A stretch of DNA of 64,000 nt from Glandiceps talaboti (lineage: Eukaryota > Hemichordata > Enteropneusta > Spengelidae): assembly GCF_964340395.1 (NCBI RefSeq), contig NC_135560.1, positions 124,001 through 188,000 on the forward strand, read 5' to 3'. Under the pieces are notes generated by a model, which saw nothing but the letters and a program-made list of their open reading frames with translations, did not search any database and was not told the DNA's origin. Position numbers and translations under genes: made by a program. Below are positions 44,291 through 56,336 of the stretch, one piece after another; within the stretch, counting starts at the first letter, position 1; every line of letters starts with the position of its first letter.

Positions 44291-45242
44291 AGCCATTGAG
44301 AATGACATAGTCCCCGCTATGATTGGGTTTTAAGGAATTAGCACTACTCTGATCACGCAACAACACTTGTGAACCTAAATCAAACAGACTTAGATAAGTT
44401 GTGTCTGCTTGTCGGACATGGAACATGCCTACAACAATAAAGGATTGGTCGGGTATGGGGGATCATATCAATATGAAAATGGATATGCACATGTATGTCA
44501 TAGAACACTGTCCTAATACCAACTTTGAATGAGATCTGTTCAAGCATGTCTGAGTTATGGCTTTGGACATGGAAAATTTGCAAACAAAATGGCTGCCAGG
44601 CAGCCATATTGGATCGTATCACAATGAAAATGGATATGCACATGTATGTCATAGAACACCGTCCTAATGCCAACTTTGAATGAGATCTGTTCAAGCATGT
44701 CTGAGTTATGGGTTTGGACATGGAAAATTTGCAAACAAAGTGGCTGCCAGGCAGCCATATTGGATCGTATCACAATGAAAATGAATATGCACATGTATGT
44801 CATAGAACACTGTCCTAATACCAACTTTGAATGAGATCTGTTCAAGCATGTCTAAGTTATGGCTTTGGACATGAAAATTCACAAACAAAATGGCTGCCAG
44901 GCGGCCATATTGGATCGTATCATGACAACAATGAATATGCACATATATGCCATAGAACACTGTCCTAATGCCAACTCTGAATGAGATCTGTGTGAGCATG
45001 TCTGAGTTATGGCTTTAGACAGGGAAAATTCGCAAACAAAATGGCTGCTAGGCGGCCATATTGGATCGTATCATAAAACAAATTGACGTGCATATGTATG
45101 CCATAGCATGTTGCCCCTGTACCAAGTTTGAAAAAAATCGGTACAGGCATCTCCAAGAAACGGCTGCGGACGGACGGACGGACGGACGGACAGACGGAAC
45201 CCAATCCATAAGTCCCCGTTCCGGACTTCGTCCGCGAGGACT
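44291..45242 (+). repeat. Family 'AGTCCCC' copy D, full-length
   Basis: It starts CCATTGAGAATGACATAGTC and CCCGCTATGATTGGG. It has at least four ~150-bp tandem units (44480-45110), a (GGAC)n run at 45166-45190 and the terminal hairpin AGTCCCCGTTCCGGAC TTC GTCCGCGAGGACT, then AATG. Long minus-strand ORFs here are repeat translations. Confidence 0.9.
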
Positions 45243-46616
45243 AATGAGCAACACGTGTACACACATCTGAGGTTCGAAGTCAACTTTACATGTCGAGACC
45301 AGCATATTGCAGAAAGCAATGCAGGAGGACTGGTATGGTATCGTCAACCCTTGTAAGTCATTGGAAAAACCAAGATGACAGTCAGTGATTGCTATCATGG
45401 AAGTATTACTGTAACTGAGGTTGGCAAAATGACGAAACCTTTGTTATTCACTTGCCAAGTGGACAAACTTGGTAACTTTTGTCCCGGACTTTTGAGGGAT
45501 AACATGAAGTTTGTGTGTCATTTGGATGACTTCATTTCATGAAAGGGGTTCTACTATAAATCATTTCAAGCTCCTTTATGAATAAAAACAATAATACAAT
45601 CAATGCTGACAGAATGATAGCAAATAAAATGTTTCATTTGACACATTTTAATTATTATACAATGGAATTATTACTCTTGTCTTCCTAATTCTTGTGTCCC
45701 TAAACCAGTATGTCCCTACTAGTAATGATATGAGCCACATGTTGTTGATTCAGTGAAATAAACTATGATATAAGGCCGCTACTATGACGTATTGACGCAC
45801 CACCAGTCATTCTGAGTACGACCCCAGCTACATGTATTTCAAAACAAACGCTAAAATGCATAATCTTGACTCTTGATTGGTCTCCGCTCTGTCTCCGTGC
45901 GTGTGTTTGACTACGATGTCAGTCGATGTCATTTACGTGACGAGGATTATTGCTGGATAGTGCCAAAACATATGGAAACGATTTTTGAGAAATATGGAAA
46001 GAATTTAATACAATTTCCCAACTTTCAAATTTTAATGAAACAAATATTTATGATGCCTCCATGATTGTACTTGTTGTCTTGTTCGTTCGGGTTACGTTCA
46101 TCTCCACAACATACACAGAGCTAGAGATCGTAAAGAACAGTCGACAGGTATAGGAACTAGACAAGGCCGTAATGTACATGTACGATCTATGTGTACAACA
46201 TAGCAGTTTTCCTTGAAACTTGAGGATCATTACAGAAATAAAAAAGTTGCCAACGTTAGATTTGTTTATGAATTATATCACTCGTTTATCAGTATCAAAT
46301 GTCACACTACAGTAATGTTTCAAAAATGTCTTGCTCCGGGGTCATCAGAAAATTTAACTGAAAGTATGGGAATTCTTGATCGAAACATATTCAGTCATAA
46401 AATCCTAAGGTTTCTGACAATTTCCAATACTTGTTACAAGAAAGGCTGCATTCCAAGAATATTTGGTTAGCTACATGTATTACATCTGATGCCTTATATG
46501 TGACACGCACGATCTTTGTCCAGTTTGCATCACATGGTGTGCCTCACCTCCTGTACATGTTCTGTACGTTACTAGCTTGTCTGTCACTGCTACATTTTGC
46601 TTCCTCTCTTCATTTT
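45243..46616. other. No gene recognised
   Basis: At 45450-45490 CACTTGCCAAGTGGACAAAC resembles the right subterminal region of the hAT-like element at about 62310. Short ORFs (45873-46064, 46213-46470) have no known similarity. Confidence 0.4.
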
Positions 46617-47569
46617 TACCTCCCGTAAAGGGTACGAGAGGTATTAAAATACAAATGTCTGTCTGTGTGTCTGTCTGTCTGTCTGTCTGTGTCATCATTT
46701 TCTAAAATTCGGCTGGCTCAGTTGTAATGAAATTTGGAATATATAATCTTTAGGGCAATAGCTAGACCTGATTAGGTTTTCAGCCAGATCGGTTAATGTT
46801 TAATTAGAGAAATTTGCATATTAATGAAATCAAATAATTAAGCAATATCTTAAGACTGCATACTTCAATTTCAATATAATTTAGTATATTCGTTATAACA
46901 ACATACATTTGTCCTATAAAATTTGATGATGTACCTTATAGTGTTAACGAATAATTTGCATAATTAATTATTTTTGGTAATTAGGCTATATCTTAAGAAT
47001 GCATACTTCATATTCAACATAATTTAGTACATACATTAACCATAAGAAAACACATATGTCCTATAAAGTTAGTTGATGTACCTTACAGTGTTAATGAATA
47101 ATTTGCATAATTAATGATTTTCGGTAATTAGGCTATATCATAAGAATACATACTTCAATTTCAATATAATTCAGTATACATGTTAACAATAACAATCGCA
47201 CATGTCCTGTAAAGCTTGTTGATGTACCTTTCAGTGTTAATGAATAATTTGCATAATTAATTATTCTTTGTAATTAGGCTATATCAATTTCAATACAATT
47301 CAGTACATACATTAACCATAACAAATTGTGTACGTCCTATAAAGTTAGTTGATGTACCTTACAGTGTTAATGAATAATTTGCATAATTAATGATTTTCAG
47401 TAATTCGGCTATATCTTAAGACTGCATGCTTCAATTTCAATACAAATTAGTACATAATTTAACCACAACAAAGCAGGTATGTCCTATGAAATTTGGTGCT
47501 ATAGCGTACAGTTTTAATGAAAAATGTGCATAATTAATGATTTTACGTAAACTACGTTGTATCTTAAAA
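46617..47569 (-). mobile_element. AT-rich hairpin-terminated element, interrupted by the 8.8-kb element
   Basis: The outer end is a hairpin (TACCTCcCGTA AAGGG TACGaGAGGTA, 46617-46643), followed by a TCTG microsatellite (46661-46691) and then ~146-bp tandem units with TTTGCATAATTAATGATTTT and GTTGATGTACCTTACAGTG (46810-47560). The unit broken at 47569 (ATCTTAAAA) resumes at 56348 (CTTAAAAATGCAAGCTTC). An uninterrupted version is visible at 24390-24410. Confidence 0.8.
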
Positions 47570-47665
47570 TAGGGAGTTCAGAATCCAATATGACGGCCAT
47601 ACGAACTCGCCGCCACTGTAAATTTTTGGTAATTTTAAAGTCGCCGTTTTTCATATTTTTTAGCG

Positions 47666-47962
47666 TTGTACACTAATGATTGTAGGCTACGTTATGAAGT
47701 AAAGTTATTCTCTGTCGATAGAATGTGTATAAACTTTGGTACGGCCAATACTTCATTTGTACTCCCCCCAGAAAACATCGCTGTTATCCGCTGTGCGCAG
47801 TCACATATACACACGGCCCTGAAAAAGTTCGGGGTGTCTGATTCAGGGTTTCATCAAGTATTTTCTGACTTAAATATGGTACGTAAAATTATTAAACGCA
47901 AATATCCGGGTTATTTATCATTTAACGTTGCTTTAAAAATTATTGAAAAGATATTTTGCTGA
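47666..47962 (+). CDS. Unrecognised ORF near the left end of the 8.8-kb element
   Basis: 98 codons. The part after residue 30 (FVLPPENIAVIRCAQSHIHT, then ALKKFGVSDSGFHQVFSDLN and a Lys-rich end) has plausible composition. No family recognised. It may be an upstream exon of the plus-strand gene or chance. Confidence 0.25.
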   Translation: MYTNDCRLRYEVKLFSVDRMCINFGTANTSFVLPPENIAVIRCAQSHIHTALKKFGVSDSGFHQVFSDLNMVRKIIKRKYPGYLSFNVALKIIEKIFC

Positions 47963-48717
47963 TGAGCTCATAGTTTTTTAACGCTGATAAATTTCTGTGT
48001 GAGCGAGGTTGAGGAATTACCCGCCGAAACTAGGTCAAAATGAAGGAATCGCGATGTCAACATAAACTTTGACGTAGTCTTTGTGTGCTGTAAATGTAAT
48101 GATTTCCGTAGAATACGAAAAACTTTTATAGAAACATACCTCTACAGGTCATAAAATGCAAAATTTGAAACCGCAATTGTATATTTAAATGAATTTTACG
48201 ACGATGACAAAGTATCTGTTGTTATTGTTCATCATATCACAGTCGAACTGCGATGAACTGCCATTTACGGCATTGATGTTGACGCGATACTTTTTGTAAT
48301 GACTACTGTGACGATACCAAATTTAGCTTGTTCTGAGCGAGAGAAATTCACTATTTTTTAAAATAATAATAAGAAATACATTTTTCAAAATTTTCAAGTA
48401 ACATTTGTTGAGACAAAACTTCAAGTAGGTCAGCTGGTGAGTGAGCTTGGTGTTGTCATGTAGCATTTTTGTGTTCCTGTGTCAACAGTCAATGTTGGGT
48501 TTTCTCTTGGCATTTTGTTCATACATGTATTTCCCTTTTATTGTATTTTGCTATCTCCAATGATAATTCAATCATGAATAAATGTTTTTATTTTAATTTG
48601 AGGGTCAAATTTCCTTTTTTTTCAATCACAATATACAAAATGTAGGTTTTGGAGTCTTTCAATATAATTTCAAAGTTCGTCCTTGCCAGTGTCAACTTGT
48701 ATTTTTTTTCTAATTAG
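47963..48717. other. Element interior, non-coding
   Basis: AT-rich, ending in a polypyrimidine tract and CTAATTAG acceptor before the plus-strand gene at 48718. No ORF of note. Confidence 0.4.
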
Positions 48718-48865
48718 AAACATGGAGACTATACTTCAGATTAAGGATAATCTTGGCAGCTTAGTGACAGGGCAGAAAACATTAGCTGATATTAATTGTG
48801 AGGTTCCTTTGACCTATGACCTGTATTTAAGATTACATGATGGGCTGCAGGCAACCGGAATTACA

Positions 48866-49611
48866 AGTCATTGAGAATGACATAGTCCCCGCTATGATTG
48901 GGTTTTAAGGAATTATCACTACTCTGATCACGCAACAACATTTGTGAACCTAAAACAAACAGACTTAGATATGTTGTGTGTGCTTGTTGGACATGGAATA
49001 TGCCTCCAACAATAAAGGATTGGTTGGGTATGGGGGATCATATCACGATGAAAATGGAGTCTGAGTTATGGCTTTGGACATGGAAAATTCACAAACAAAA
49101 TGGCTGCCAGGCAGCCATATTGGATCGTATCACAAAGAAAATGGATATGCACATGTATGTCATAGAACACTGTCCTAATACCAACTTTGAATGAGATCTG
49201 TTCAAGCATGTCTGAGTTATGGCTTTGGACATGAAAATTCACAAACAAAATGGCTGCTAGGCGGCCATATTGGATCATATCATGACAACAATAAATATGC
49301 ACATGTATGTCATAGAACACTGTCCTAATACCAACTTTGAATGAGATCTGTTAAAGCATGTCTGAGTTATGGCTTTAGACAGTGAAAATTTGCAAACAAA
49401 ATGGTAGTTAGGCGGCCATATTAGATCGTATCATAAAACAAATTGACGTGCATATGTATGCCATAGCATGTTGCCCCTGTACCAAGTTTGAAAAAAATTG
49501 GTCCAGGCATCTCCAAGAAACGGCTGCGGACGGACGCACGCACGCACGCACGCACGAACAGACGGAACCCAATCCATAAGTCCCCGTTCCGGACTTCGTC
49601 CGCGGGGACTA
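48866..49611 (+). repeat. Family 'AGTCCCC' copy E, inserted in the plus-strand gene
   Basis: It runs from TCATTGAGAATGACATAGTC through ~150-bp units and an ACGC microsatellite (49532-49556) to the hairpin AGTCCCCGTTCCGGAC TTC GTCCGCGGGGACT and A. The gene reads DGLQATGIT before and IQQDLPSVV after; the paralogous minus-strand gene has this stretch nearly continuous (DGIQANGLPVKSTLPGILQ). Confidence 0.9.
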
Positions 49612-51647
49612 AATATTCAACAGGATTTACCTAGTGTCGTTCAACTATTTGACCCTAACATCGTTTTACCAGCAAAAATAAGCAATTTAACAAGACAGGT
49701 TAGGAAGAGAGTTGAGAAAGGTAGAAGAGAAGAAAATGAAGATAAAGCACTAAACACTATTATTACTAGCCAGGCAGAGAGAAAGTTGTCAGATGTTTTC
49801 AGTGAGAATAATATCGCCAAGCAGGTTTTGCTCACTTGCAGCTTCCCAGATAGCCAGGATAACACAATTAACCTTCAAATCAAACATGTATTAGAATTGA
49901 GAAATGTTCTTGTCACACACCATCTTCCTTGGGATCATGCCTTGAAATGGCTGAGACAGTTTATGTCAAAGAACACAGAAACAGAACTTAGCATAACTGC
50001 AGTTACTCGACAGTGGACAAGGTTGCATGATAAATATTTGAAACTGAAAATGAACCATGAAAGTTATCAACTGGAGAGTTTTGTGAACCAAGTATATAAA
50101 CTGCCACAGCATAAAGTGTTTTCCAATGCACCACACACACATACAATCCATGTATGAGTAACATTAACGAACACAACATAGATATGGAAAATATGCTGGG
50201 AAATTTGACAAACAGTCTGATAGAAAGTTACCAAGAAATAAGTATGTTAGGTGAAGCTATGGAAGAATTAGCTCAGGGGAAGTTGGAAGTGTTAGAGAAG
50301 GGGAAAGAACTAGATAAGCTGAAGCTTAACTATAATAAGAAGATCAATGATAACACACAACTCAAAGAAAAACTTGCCTCATTAGCACCGGAGATGTAAC
50401 TAAGAAACTTAAAAGACGAGACAAGAAAATTTCAAAGATGGAACACCAAATTAGAGAACAGTGATTGATGGTCAAGTACTTCAGATAAACCTAATGAAAA
50501 AGGAAGCAGAGAAATTACAAGTGAAATTGGATCAGATATTAAAAGAAAAATCTAATCTACAAAAAAATAAAAGTTACTGGAAAATGAAAACCAAGTCTAC
50601 AGATAAACAAGAATCCATAATATTAAGAGATGCCAAAGATCAAATCAGTCAGTTGGAAAATGAAAATCAGGAGCTGCATGAAAAGATAACACAGATGATG
50701 AGTGACAATCAGATACAAACATTTGAAAATGTAAAGTACACAGACACAATAAGAGAGATTTATTATGATCTTCTATCACACAATGTTTCAGTGGACAATT
50801 GCACATCAGTTGTAAAATCGGTAATTAAAAATCTCCTGAACATTGATGTCGAACGATTGCCTAGCAAATCACTGACATCAAACTGCAAACTGCAAACTTG
50901 CCTGGCTGATAATTCATCAGATGCAACACATCTACTTAATGAAACAGTCTATTTATCAGACACAACCATCACTAAAGATGAATTATATTCAAGTCTGTTT
51001 CCAACAGAGCCAGACATACAGTTTGATTTGCTAACACTTGATGCATTGCAATCCTTTTGCAATGCTATGCTACCTGTAGTTGAAAGGCAGCTTGGTAACC
51101 AACTCCCAGGTGGGCTAGAGAACCAACCATCTGATTTACTGTATGAGCTGGTTCAAAGTGCACCACTGACAAATGTTCGTTATGAAAGCAATTTCTCTGA
51201 CCTTGACAGACAGATTAGACATGCACCACAAAAAAGTACAAATGTACATGTAGAGTAGCCAAGGCTGGTGTCGTATGTTATGGCAGAAATAAAACTTCTG
51301 CATATCTTCATAAGCTGCCAAAACACATCAAAATGAAATATTTACAGATAGCTAGAAAGCAAGCACCAAATAGAAAAAAGAGAGCCACAGTAAAGATCTC
51401 AGTAAGAAAAGAGTTGAATTACAGAAATCAAGAATGGGAAAAAATCAAAAACAACATCACAGAAAACAGCAGAAAAGACAAAAGTTGGAGCAGAACATTA
51501 AAAATAAGTGGGGTGTTTGGGAAGAAGAGTCTGTGGTAGATAGAAAGCTGCAGGAAATAACAAGGATTAGTATTGCCCTAATATTGATATGCAAAAAAAA
51601 TAAACTATTACAATATGGTAAATCCATACACTGGAACACATGAAAAC

Positions 51648-51923
51648 AAGTCATTGACAATGACATACTCCCCGCTATGATTGGGTTTTAAGGAATTATC
51701 ACTACTCTGATCACGCAACAACACTTGTGAACCTAAATCAAATAGACTTAGATATGTTGTGTCTGCTTGTTGGACATGGAACATGCCTCCAACAATAATA
51801 AAGGATGGGTCGGGTATGGGGGATCATATCAAGATGAAAATGGATATGCACATGTATGTCATAGAACACTGTCCTAATACCAACTTTGAATGAGATCTGT
51901 TCAAGCATGTCTGAGTTATGGCT
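51648..51923 (+). repeat. Family 'AGTCCCC' copy F, 3'-truncated, inserted in the plus-strand gene
   Basis: It starts TCATTGACAATGACATACTC and stops inside the first tandem unit at CTGAGTTATGGCT. The gene's coding sequence resumes as QLAENLKTIIHANS. Confidence 0.85.
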
Positions 51924-52467
51924 TATTAAGCAACTGGCAGAGAACTTAAAAACTATCATACATGCAAACAGCAGTGAAATACCAGACTTTGTAAAAGAGA
52001 TAAATGAGAACTTAAGAAACAAGAATGCAGACACTGAACAGACACATAACATGGAGAAGAAACGAAAGAGAATTAGAAAAAGAAAAGAACATAAATTTGG
52101 AGTAGAAAGAACACTGCAGGCTGGAATGTACATTGCTGTAGCTTATGAAAATTCTTGGTTTGCTGGTGAAATCAAAGACGTTCACTTTATAAATCCTGAT
52201 GGAAATCTAAATGTCACAACAACCTTTCTGTCTCGAATGGGTACAAATTCATTTAAATGGCCCACACGAGCAGATGTTGCTAATATTGATTCAAGGTTTA
52301 TCTTAAAGGAAATTCGTATTGAGCCAAAAGACTCTTTGCTTCGTGCGTGATCAGTCCAAGATATAACTGAGATAGAGCAACTATACAAAGTGTTTATTAA
52401 GCATCAGCATTTTTTAATCACTGATGCTAATACTGGTAGTTACCTTTTAGTGAAATTTGCTTACTGA

Positions 52468-53035
52468 ATTATGAATACTTGTTTTAACTCATTTCAGAAG
52501 GAACCTTTGTATACTTAAGATTCTCTGCAAGGTATAACATATCACATGACTATGACATGAGAAATTTGTTGAATGTCAGTTGTCACTCATGTCACATGTA
52601 AAATCGTATACATATTCTGCTGTTTTAAGTACATACTATTTTGTCACTTTCAGAGTGTTGAAATTAAAATAATACATAATTACAATACATATAATAGTTT
52701 TATACAGGTATACTCTAGTCCTTGATGACAATACTGTTAGTCAAGTAGGCACTATGTCATGGTTGGTATACCCAATGCACTAATACTAAACTGGCGCGAT
52801 GCTTTTCCTCCAGAGTACATTCCATATATCTTTGTCAATAGTATTAAGTCAATCATTCTCACCAAATTTACAGTGAAACTGATGTAAATATCACTTGTTA
52901 TACTTCATTTGAATGTATACCAAATTTCAGCAATATCCGTCATAAAGATTTTGAATAACCATACCATAAATTTGACAAAACCTTGAGATATAACCAACAC
53001 AGTTAACCCTTCGCTGCTGGCATATTTTGACAAAT
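52468..53035. other. Spacer between the convergent genes
   Basis: AT-rich with no ORF. It probably includes 3' untranslated regions. Confidence 0.4.
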
Positions 53036-53455
53036 GAAAGTTCATTTCTGATGTTTAAGCTAGATAAAATATAATACCACATCTGTTGCTAGATCCATGA
53101 CTTTGAGTACTTAGAATATAGATATGTGTTTGTTTTTACAGAAAATTTCATCACAACTGTGTGGATAGTTTTTAAGTTATGAGCTTTTGAAATTCATGAA
53201 TTGTGCAATTTTTCCATGATGATGCGCACATTGTCATTAACATAATCTGACAAAAGTGATTTTTCTGATTTTCAAGTTAGATTAAATATAATACCACATC
53301 TGTTTCTAGATCCATCACTTTGAGTACTAAGACTTTTGGTAACTGTTGCTTTTCACTGAAAATTTCAAGAGGATTGTGTGCATAGTTTTTGAGTTATGAC
53401 CTTTTGAAAGTGATGAATTACGTAAATTTCCCATGGTGCCATGCGTGAAAAAAGT
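53036..53455. repeat. Two ~220-bp direct repeats
   Basis: The block TAATACCACATCTGTT(G/T)CTAGATCCAT and CTTTGAGTACT, AGTTTTT.AGTTATGA occurs at about 53040-53225 and 53262-53450. It lies between the convergent genes. Confidence 0.8.
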
Positions 53456-53551
53456 CCCATGAAATATTTTAAAACTTTAAACTTGGTTTTTTAAATTTTG
53501 TAGTCAGAATTAAACATGTTAACTTTGCATAAGTTTGATAGAATGAACTTC

Positions 53552-54892
53552 TTAGTGGATATGATCAAAGAAGGATGCTTTAGGAAGTCTGTCAATGTTG
53601 ATATCACTTAGATTTTTAAGAACTGGTTTTATGATATCGGACACATGTCTGGATGCAACACCATGTTTGAGAAGTTCATAACAGGTAAGTCTTACTTCGT
53701 CAGTGTATTTTCCATCTTGGAAAGCTGTTAACTTCCTTTCTTCTTCCAGTTCAGCAATAATATTTCTAAGTACATCACTATCCATTTCAAGTTGTTCATT
53801 CTTCTCCTTTAGTTCTTGAACTTCTACTCTATGTTGTTCTTCTTTTTTCTTCATGTTTATTTTCGGTCTTGAAAGTTCTTTTTGAGCTAGTCTTTTCTTT
53901 GCACTCTCAATCTGACATTTGTCTTGTATCATTCTAACTTGTTCTTCAGTCTGTATCTAGTAACTGTGCTATCTTATCTCTTCTTTTCATTTTTTTGTTA
54001 ACATTTCTGATGTTAAATGTTGATATTTTAAGTCTTGCTTCTTCATGTTTTTGTGAAAGTTTTTCATGGTCTCTTGTCATCTTTGTTAAATCTTTCTTTG
54101 CTTTCTGAACTTCTTTTCTTGTTGAGTCCATGTCATGTGCATATTTCACTTCCAACTCCTCACATTGTTGTAACCCTGTCCTTGCATACATCCCAACATG
54201 TGCTTCCAGTTCATCTGTCAGACTGTCATCATCCTGTTCAGAGACAGTTCTGTGTCTATGTTCTGTATTAATCATTGTTGTTGTTGTTGTTGTTGTTTGT
54301 GTAATCAGATCACTGTTTACCAACTTTTCTTTTCTTTTTGGTACTTGGTATTCAGTGTATAAATATGATTCTTGTTGCTCTCATTTCCCTTTGTACCTCA
54401 GACTAGACTTCATCTTCATAACATGTAGGAACGATGTTCGAATAGTCCCGATACATAATCCAGATTCCAAACCAAGAATAAACTTCAGCCACACACATAC
54501 GTCTGTCCACTCATAATTGTGTTTCTGCTTAAAATTGTAGAGTTCCACGATCATCTTATTAGTAAGCTTGAAATCTGGGGTAAAATCTAAACGAACCAAT
54601 TTATCCACTGTTATTTTAAGAGCCTCCCATGTTTCACCAATCATCTCACATTTCGGTTGCACCACTGTGGCAGGCTGGTCCATCAACGTAAACTTCCAAG
54701 ACTTCATTTATTTTTCTTTTAGACTTTTTATTTTTCTCATCAAACTGGAAATGTTCAGTGGTTGAATGATATCTGTACATATGGACTGTAGGATACCTGG
54801 TAATGTTGACTTTACTGGCAATCCATTAGCCTGAATACCATCAATGACATTGCTGATTATTCTATATGTCAAATTTGACAATGTCAAATTAG
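53552..54892 (-). pseudogene. Second coiled-coil gene, main exon, paralogue of the plus-strand copy
   Basis: After the acceptor TTCTTGCAG (54893) the frame reads NLTLSNLTYRIISNVIDGIQ, ANGLPVKSTLPGILQSIC and NISSLMRKIKSLKEK, then TAA (54710-54708), MKSWKFTLMDQPATVV to 54381, TGA (54380-54378), then EQQESYLYTEYQVPKRKEK and a coiled coil (LEVKYAHDMDSTRKEVQKAK). A frameshift near 53946 leads to MIQDKCQIESAKKRLAQKEL and KYTDEVRLTCYELLKHGVAS, VLKNLSDINIDRLPK, ending at 53552. The blocks DG(L/I)QA.G, LP..(V/L)Q, I(V/I).P..IS.L.R and KYTD.(V/I)R...Y.LL are shared with the plus-strand gene. Two stops and one frameshift make it non-functional as read. Confidence 0.75.
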
Positions 54893-55384
54893 CTGCAAGA
54901 ATACAGAAAAATACAATATAAGTGATGTCACAAAGTTTTCACAAAGGTGTGAGTAATAAAGTATGGATATTCAGTAACACAGCCAAACATACCATGTGCC
55001 ATAATTTTAGCGAGGAATGCATTTTCACCTTGCTTGCACTTGCAGGTAAAAATTAATACACAGGGAATTCAGGTAGATTTTACCTACTTTTACTGCAAAT
55101 ACTACAATCACTGTGTAACTATACACATGTAAAATTTAGTAAAACATCACTCTGAACTTATATTTTTCAATGAAAGGGAAATTAGAAACAACTGTCCTCA
55201 CAACAAACAACTTCAAAAGTGTATGAAAATCTATTGACAAATGATTTCAAATTTGTGTGTGAGGGCGCTGTTCACCAAAATAAACTATAGCATCGCAGAT
55301 TTCGTCTCCAAAAAGGGACTAAATACACATCATCACATCTTAAAATCATTCACAAGAACCATACATGTTCAAAAGAGTACTTAC
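54893..55384 (-). other. Intron of the minus-strand coiled-coil gene
   Basis: Bounded by GTAAGTAC and TTCTTGCAG. No repeat or ORF inside. Confidence 0.55.
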
Positions 55385-55487
55385 ATCGACTGCTGCTTGG
55401 GAGACTCGCTATAGCATCTTCAGGCGAAGGCATTTTGTCTCCGTCAATCCCACTCGCTGAATTACCAACCACTACCTCAGCCGCCAT
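55385..55487 (-). CDS. First exon of the minus-strand coiled-coil gene
   Basis: AAATATGGCGGCTGAGG gives a good start context at 55487. The frame MAAEVVVGNSASGIDGDKMP, SPEDAIASLPSSSR runs to a strong donor CGAT|GTAAGTAC at 55385. The single leftover base joins CT of the acceptor at 54892 to make a Ser codon, so the junction is in phase. This exon is intact, in contrast to the decayed next exon. The likely promoter lies at 55490-55900, GC-richer than its surroundings. Confidence 0.65.
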
Positions 55488-55489
55488 AT

Positions 55490-56336
55490 TTACCGTCCGT
55501 AGTCAGTGCACTGAAAAGTATGTAAAGGTTTATGCTCAAGCAACACGTGTTCTTCTCATCAGAATTTCATTATATTTCTTGTAGACTAAGTTCGAATGTT
55601 AAAATTTATAAGAGTGGTAACTATTTTCTGAAAAAAAACGGAAAACACACAAAAAAATGAAATATTTTTGCAGCTTTACTTACCTTTCTCTCATGCAAAA
55701 ACTGCAACCACGTTTCACAAATAGTTAACACCTACATCAAAGTGGTTTGGTCCATAAACTTTTTGCCAAATATGGTCATCCTATGTTAACAGGAACACAT
55801 GTGGACAACGATACTATTGAAGGGTGCCAGCAGATTGCTCAAAGTGCGTGTCTCAGGGCGAATTTTAGTGTGAGTTAGTCGGGAAGGCGCGCTCGGCACC
55901 AGGTGTCATTTTTACTGCCAGCATAGTTATATTTGCAAGCGGATTTGTTTGGTGAAAATTGGCACAAATATAGAATTATTTATTCCCTGTCGAGTGATAT
56001 AATTTGTTTTCAAATCAAGATACAAGCTCTCAAAGTTTTGAGAAATCTGTAGTGTGCAGCGCGTCGTGTCGATGTCGCAACATTTCACACAGCGTCTGGC
56101 CTCCCTATTAATAGATATTATTCAAATTGGACATATCAAAAAATGCAAATTTTGTGGTTTTCGCACTTTTTTTGGCAAAATTTCACGAAAAAGCCACTTT
56201 TCTTCGACATTCAAATTGCTGTAATTCTAAAAGTACTTGACGGATTTTGAAAAAAAAAAATTCTTTTTTTTTTCATACATAATATTTCAAAATCCATGTA
56301 CTGCAATAAAGCTAAATTGATTTGACATTTTTGCTT
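55490..56336. promoter_or_regulatory. 5' flank of the minus-strand gene up to the right TIR
   Basis: It contains the CpG-containing stretch near 55845-55910 (GCGCGCTCGG) and GCAGCGCGTCGTGTCGATGTCG near 56055. A promoter is inferred from the position upstream of the ATG exon. No core motif is certain. Confidence 0.3.

Larger units (their letters stand above)
48718..52467 (+). pseudogene. Transposon-associated coiled-coil / Tudor-like protein, broken and internally shortened
   Basis: Pieces in order: 48722-48866 (METILQIKDNLGSLV...LTYDLYLRLHDGLQ); after a repeat insertion 49612-50157 (QQDLPSVVQLFDPNIVLPAK, ISNLTRQVRKRVEKG); coiled coil at 50160-50730 over two frameshifts; KYTDTIREIYYDLLSHNVSV and VIKNLLNIDVERLPS; then DELYSSLFPTEPD, QLGNQLPGGLE and FSDLDRQIRHAPQKST to 51258; after a frameshift GRNKTSAYLHKLPKHIKMKY, a charged helix and NKWGVWEEESVV; after a second insertion QLAENLKTIIHANS; finally YIAVAYENSWFAGEIKDVHF and SFKWPTRADV, a Tudor/SH3-like W..G.....F.WP..D module. 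The middle between RLPS and DELYSS is far shorter than I expect for the family, so a likely RNase H-like core is gone. Confidence 0.7.

Noticed and set aside
44380-45398. Several overlapping minus-strand ORFs of about 80-116 codons with similar peptides ([18 protein letters not shown] type)
   Set aside because: They are translations of the ~150-bp tandem units of the AGTCCCC repeat and recur in every copy (1350-2000, 31800-32336, 49066-49320).
49641-49865. Minus-strand ORF of 74 codons with a Leu/Ser-rich peptide
   Set aside because: Antisense shadow of the plus-strand coiled-coil gene.
54130-54516. Plus-strand ORF of 128 codons (Cys/Ser/Val-rich)
   Set aside because: It lies antisense to the coiled-coil gene and its VVVVVV stretch is the complement of the ACA-repeat coding Thr run.
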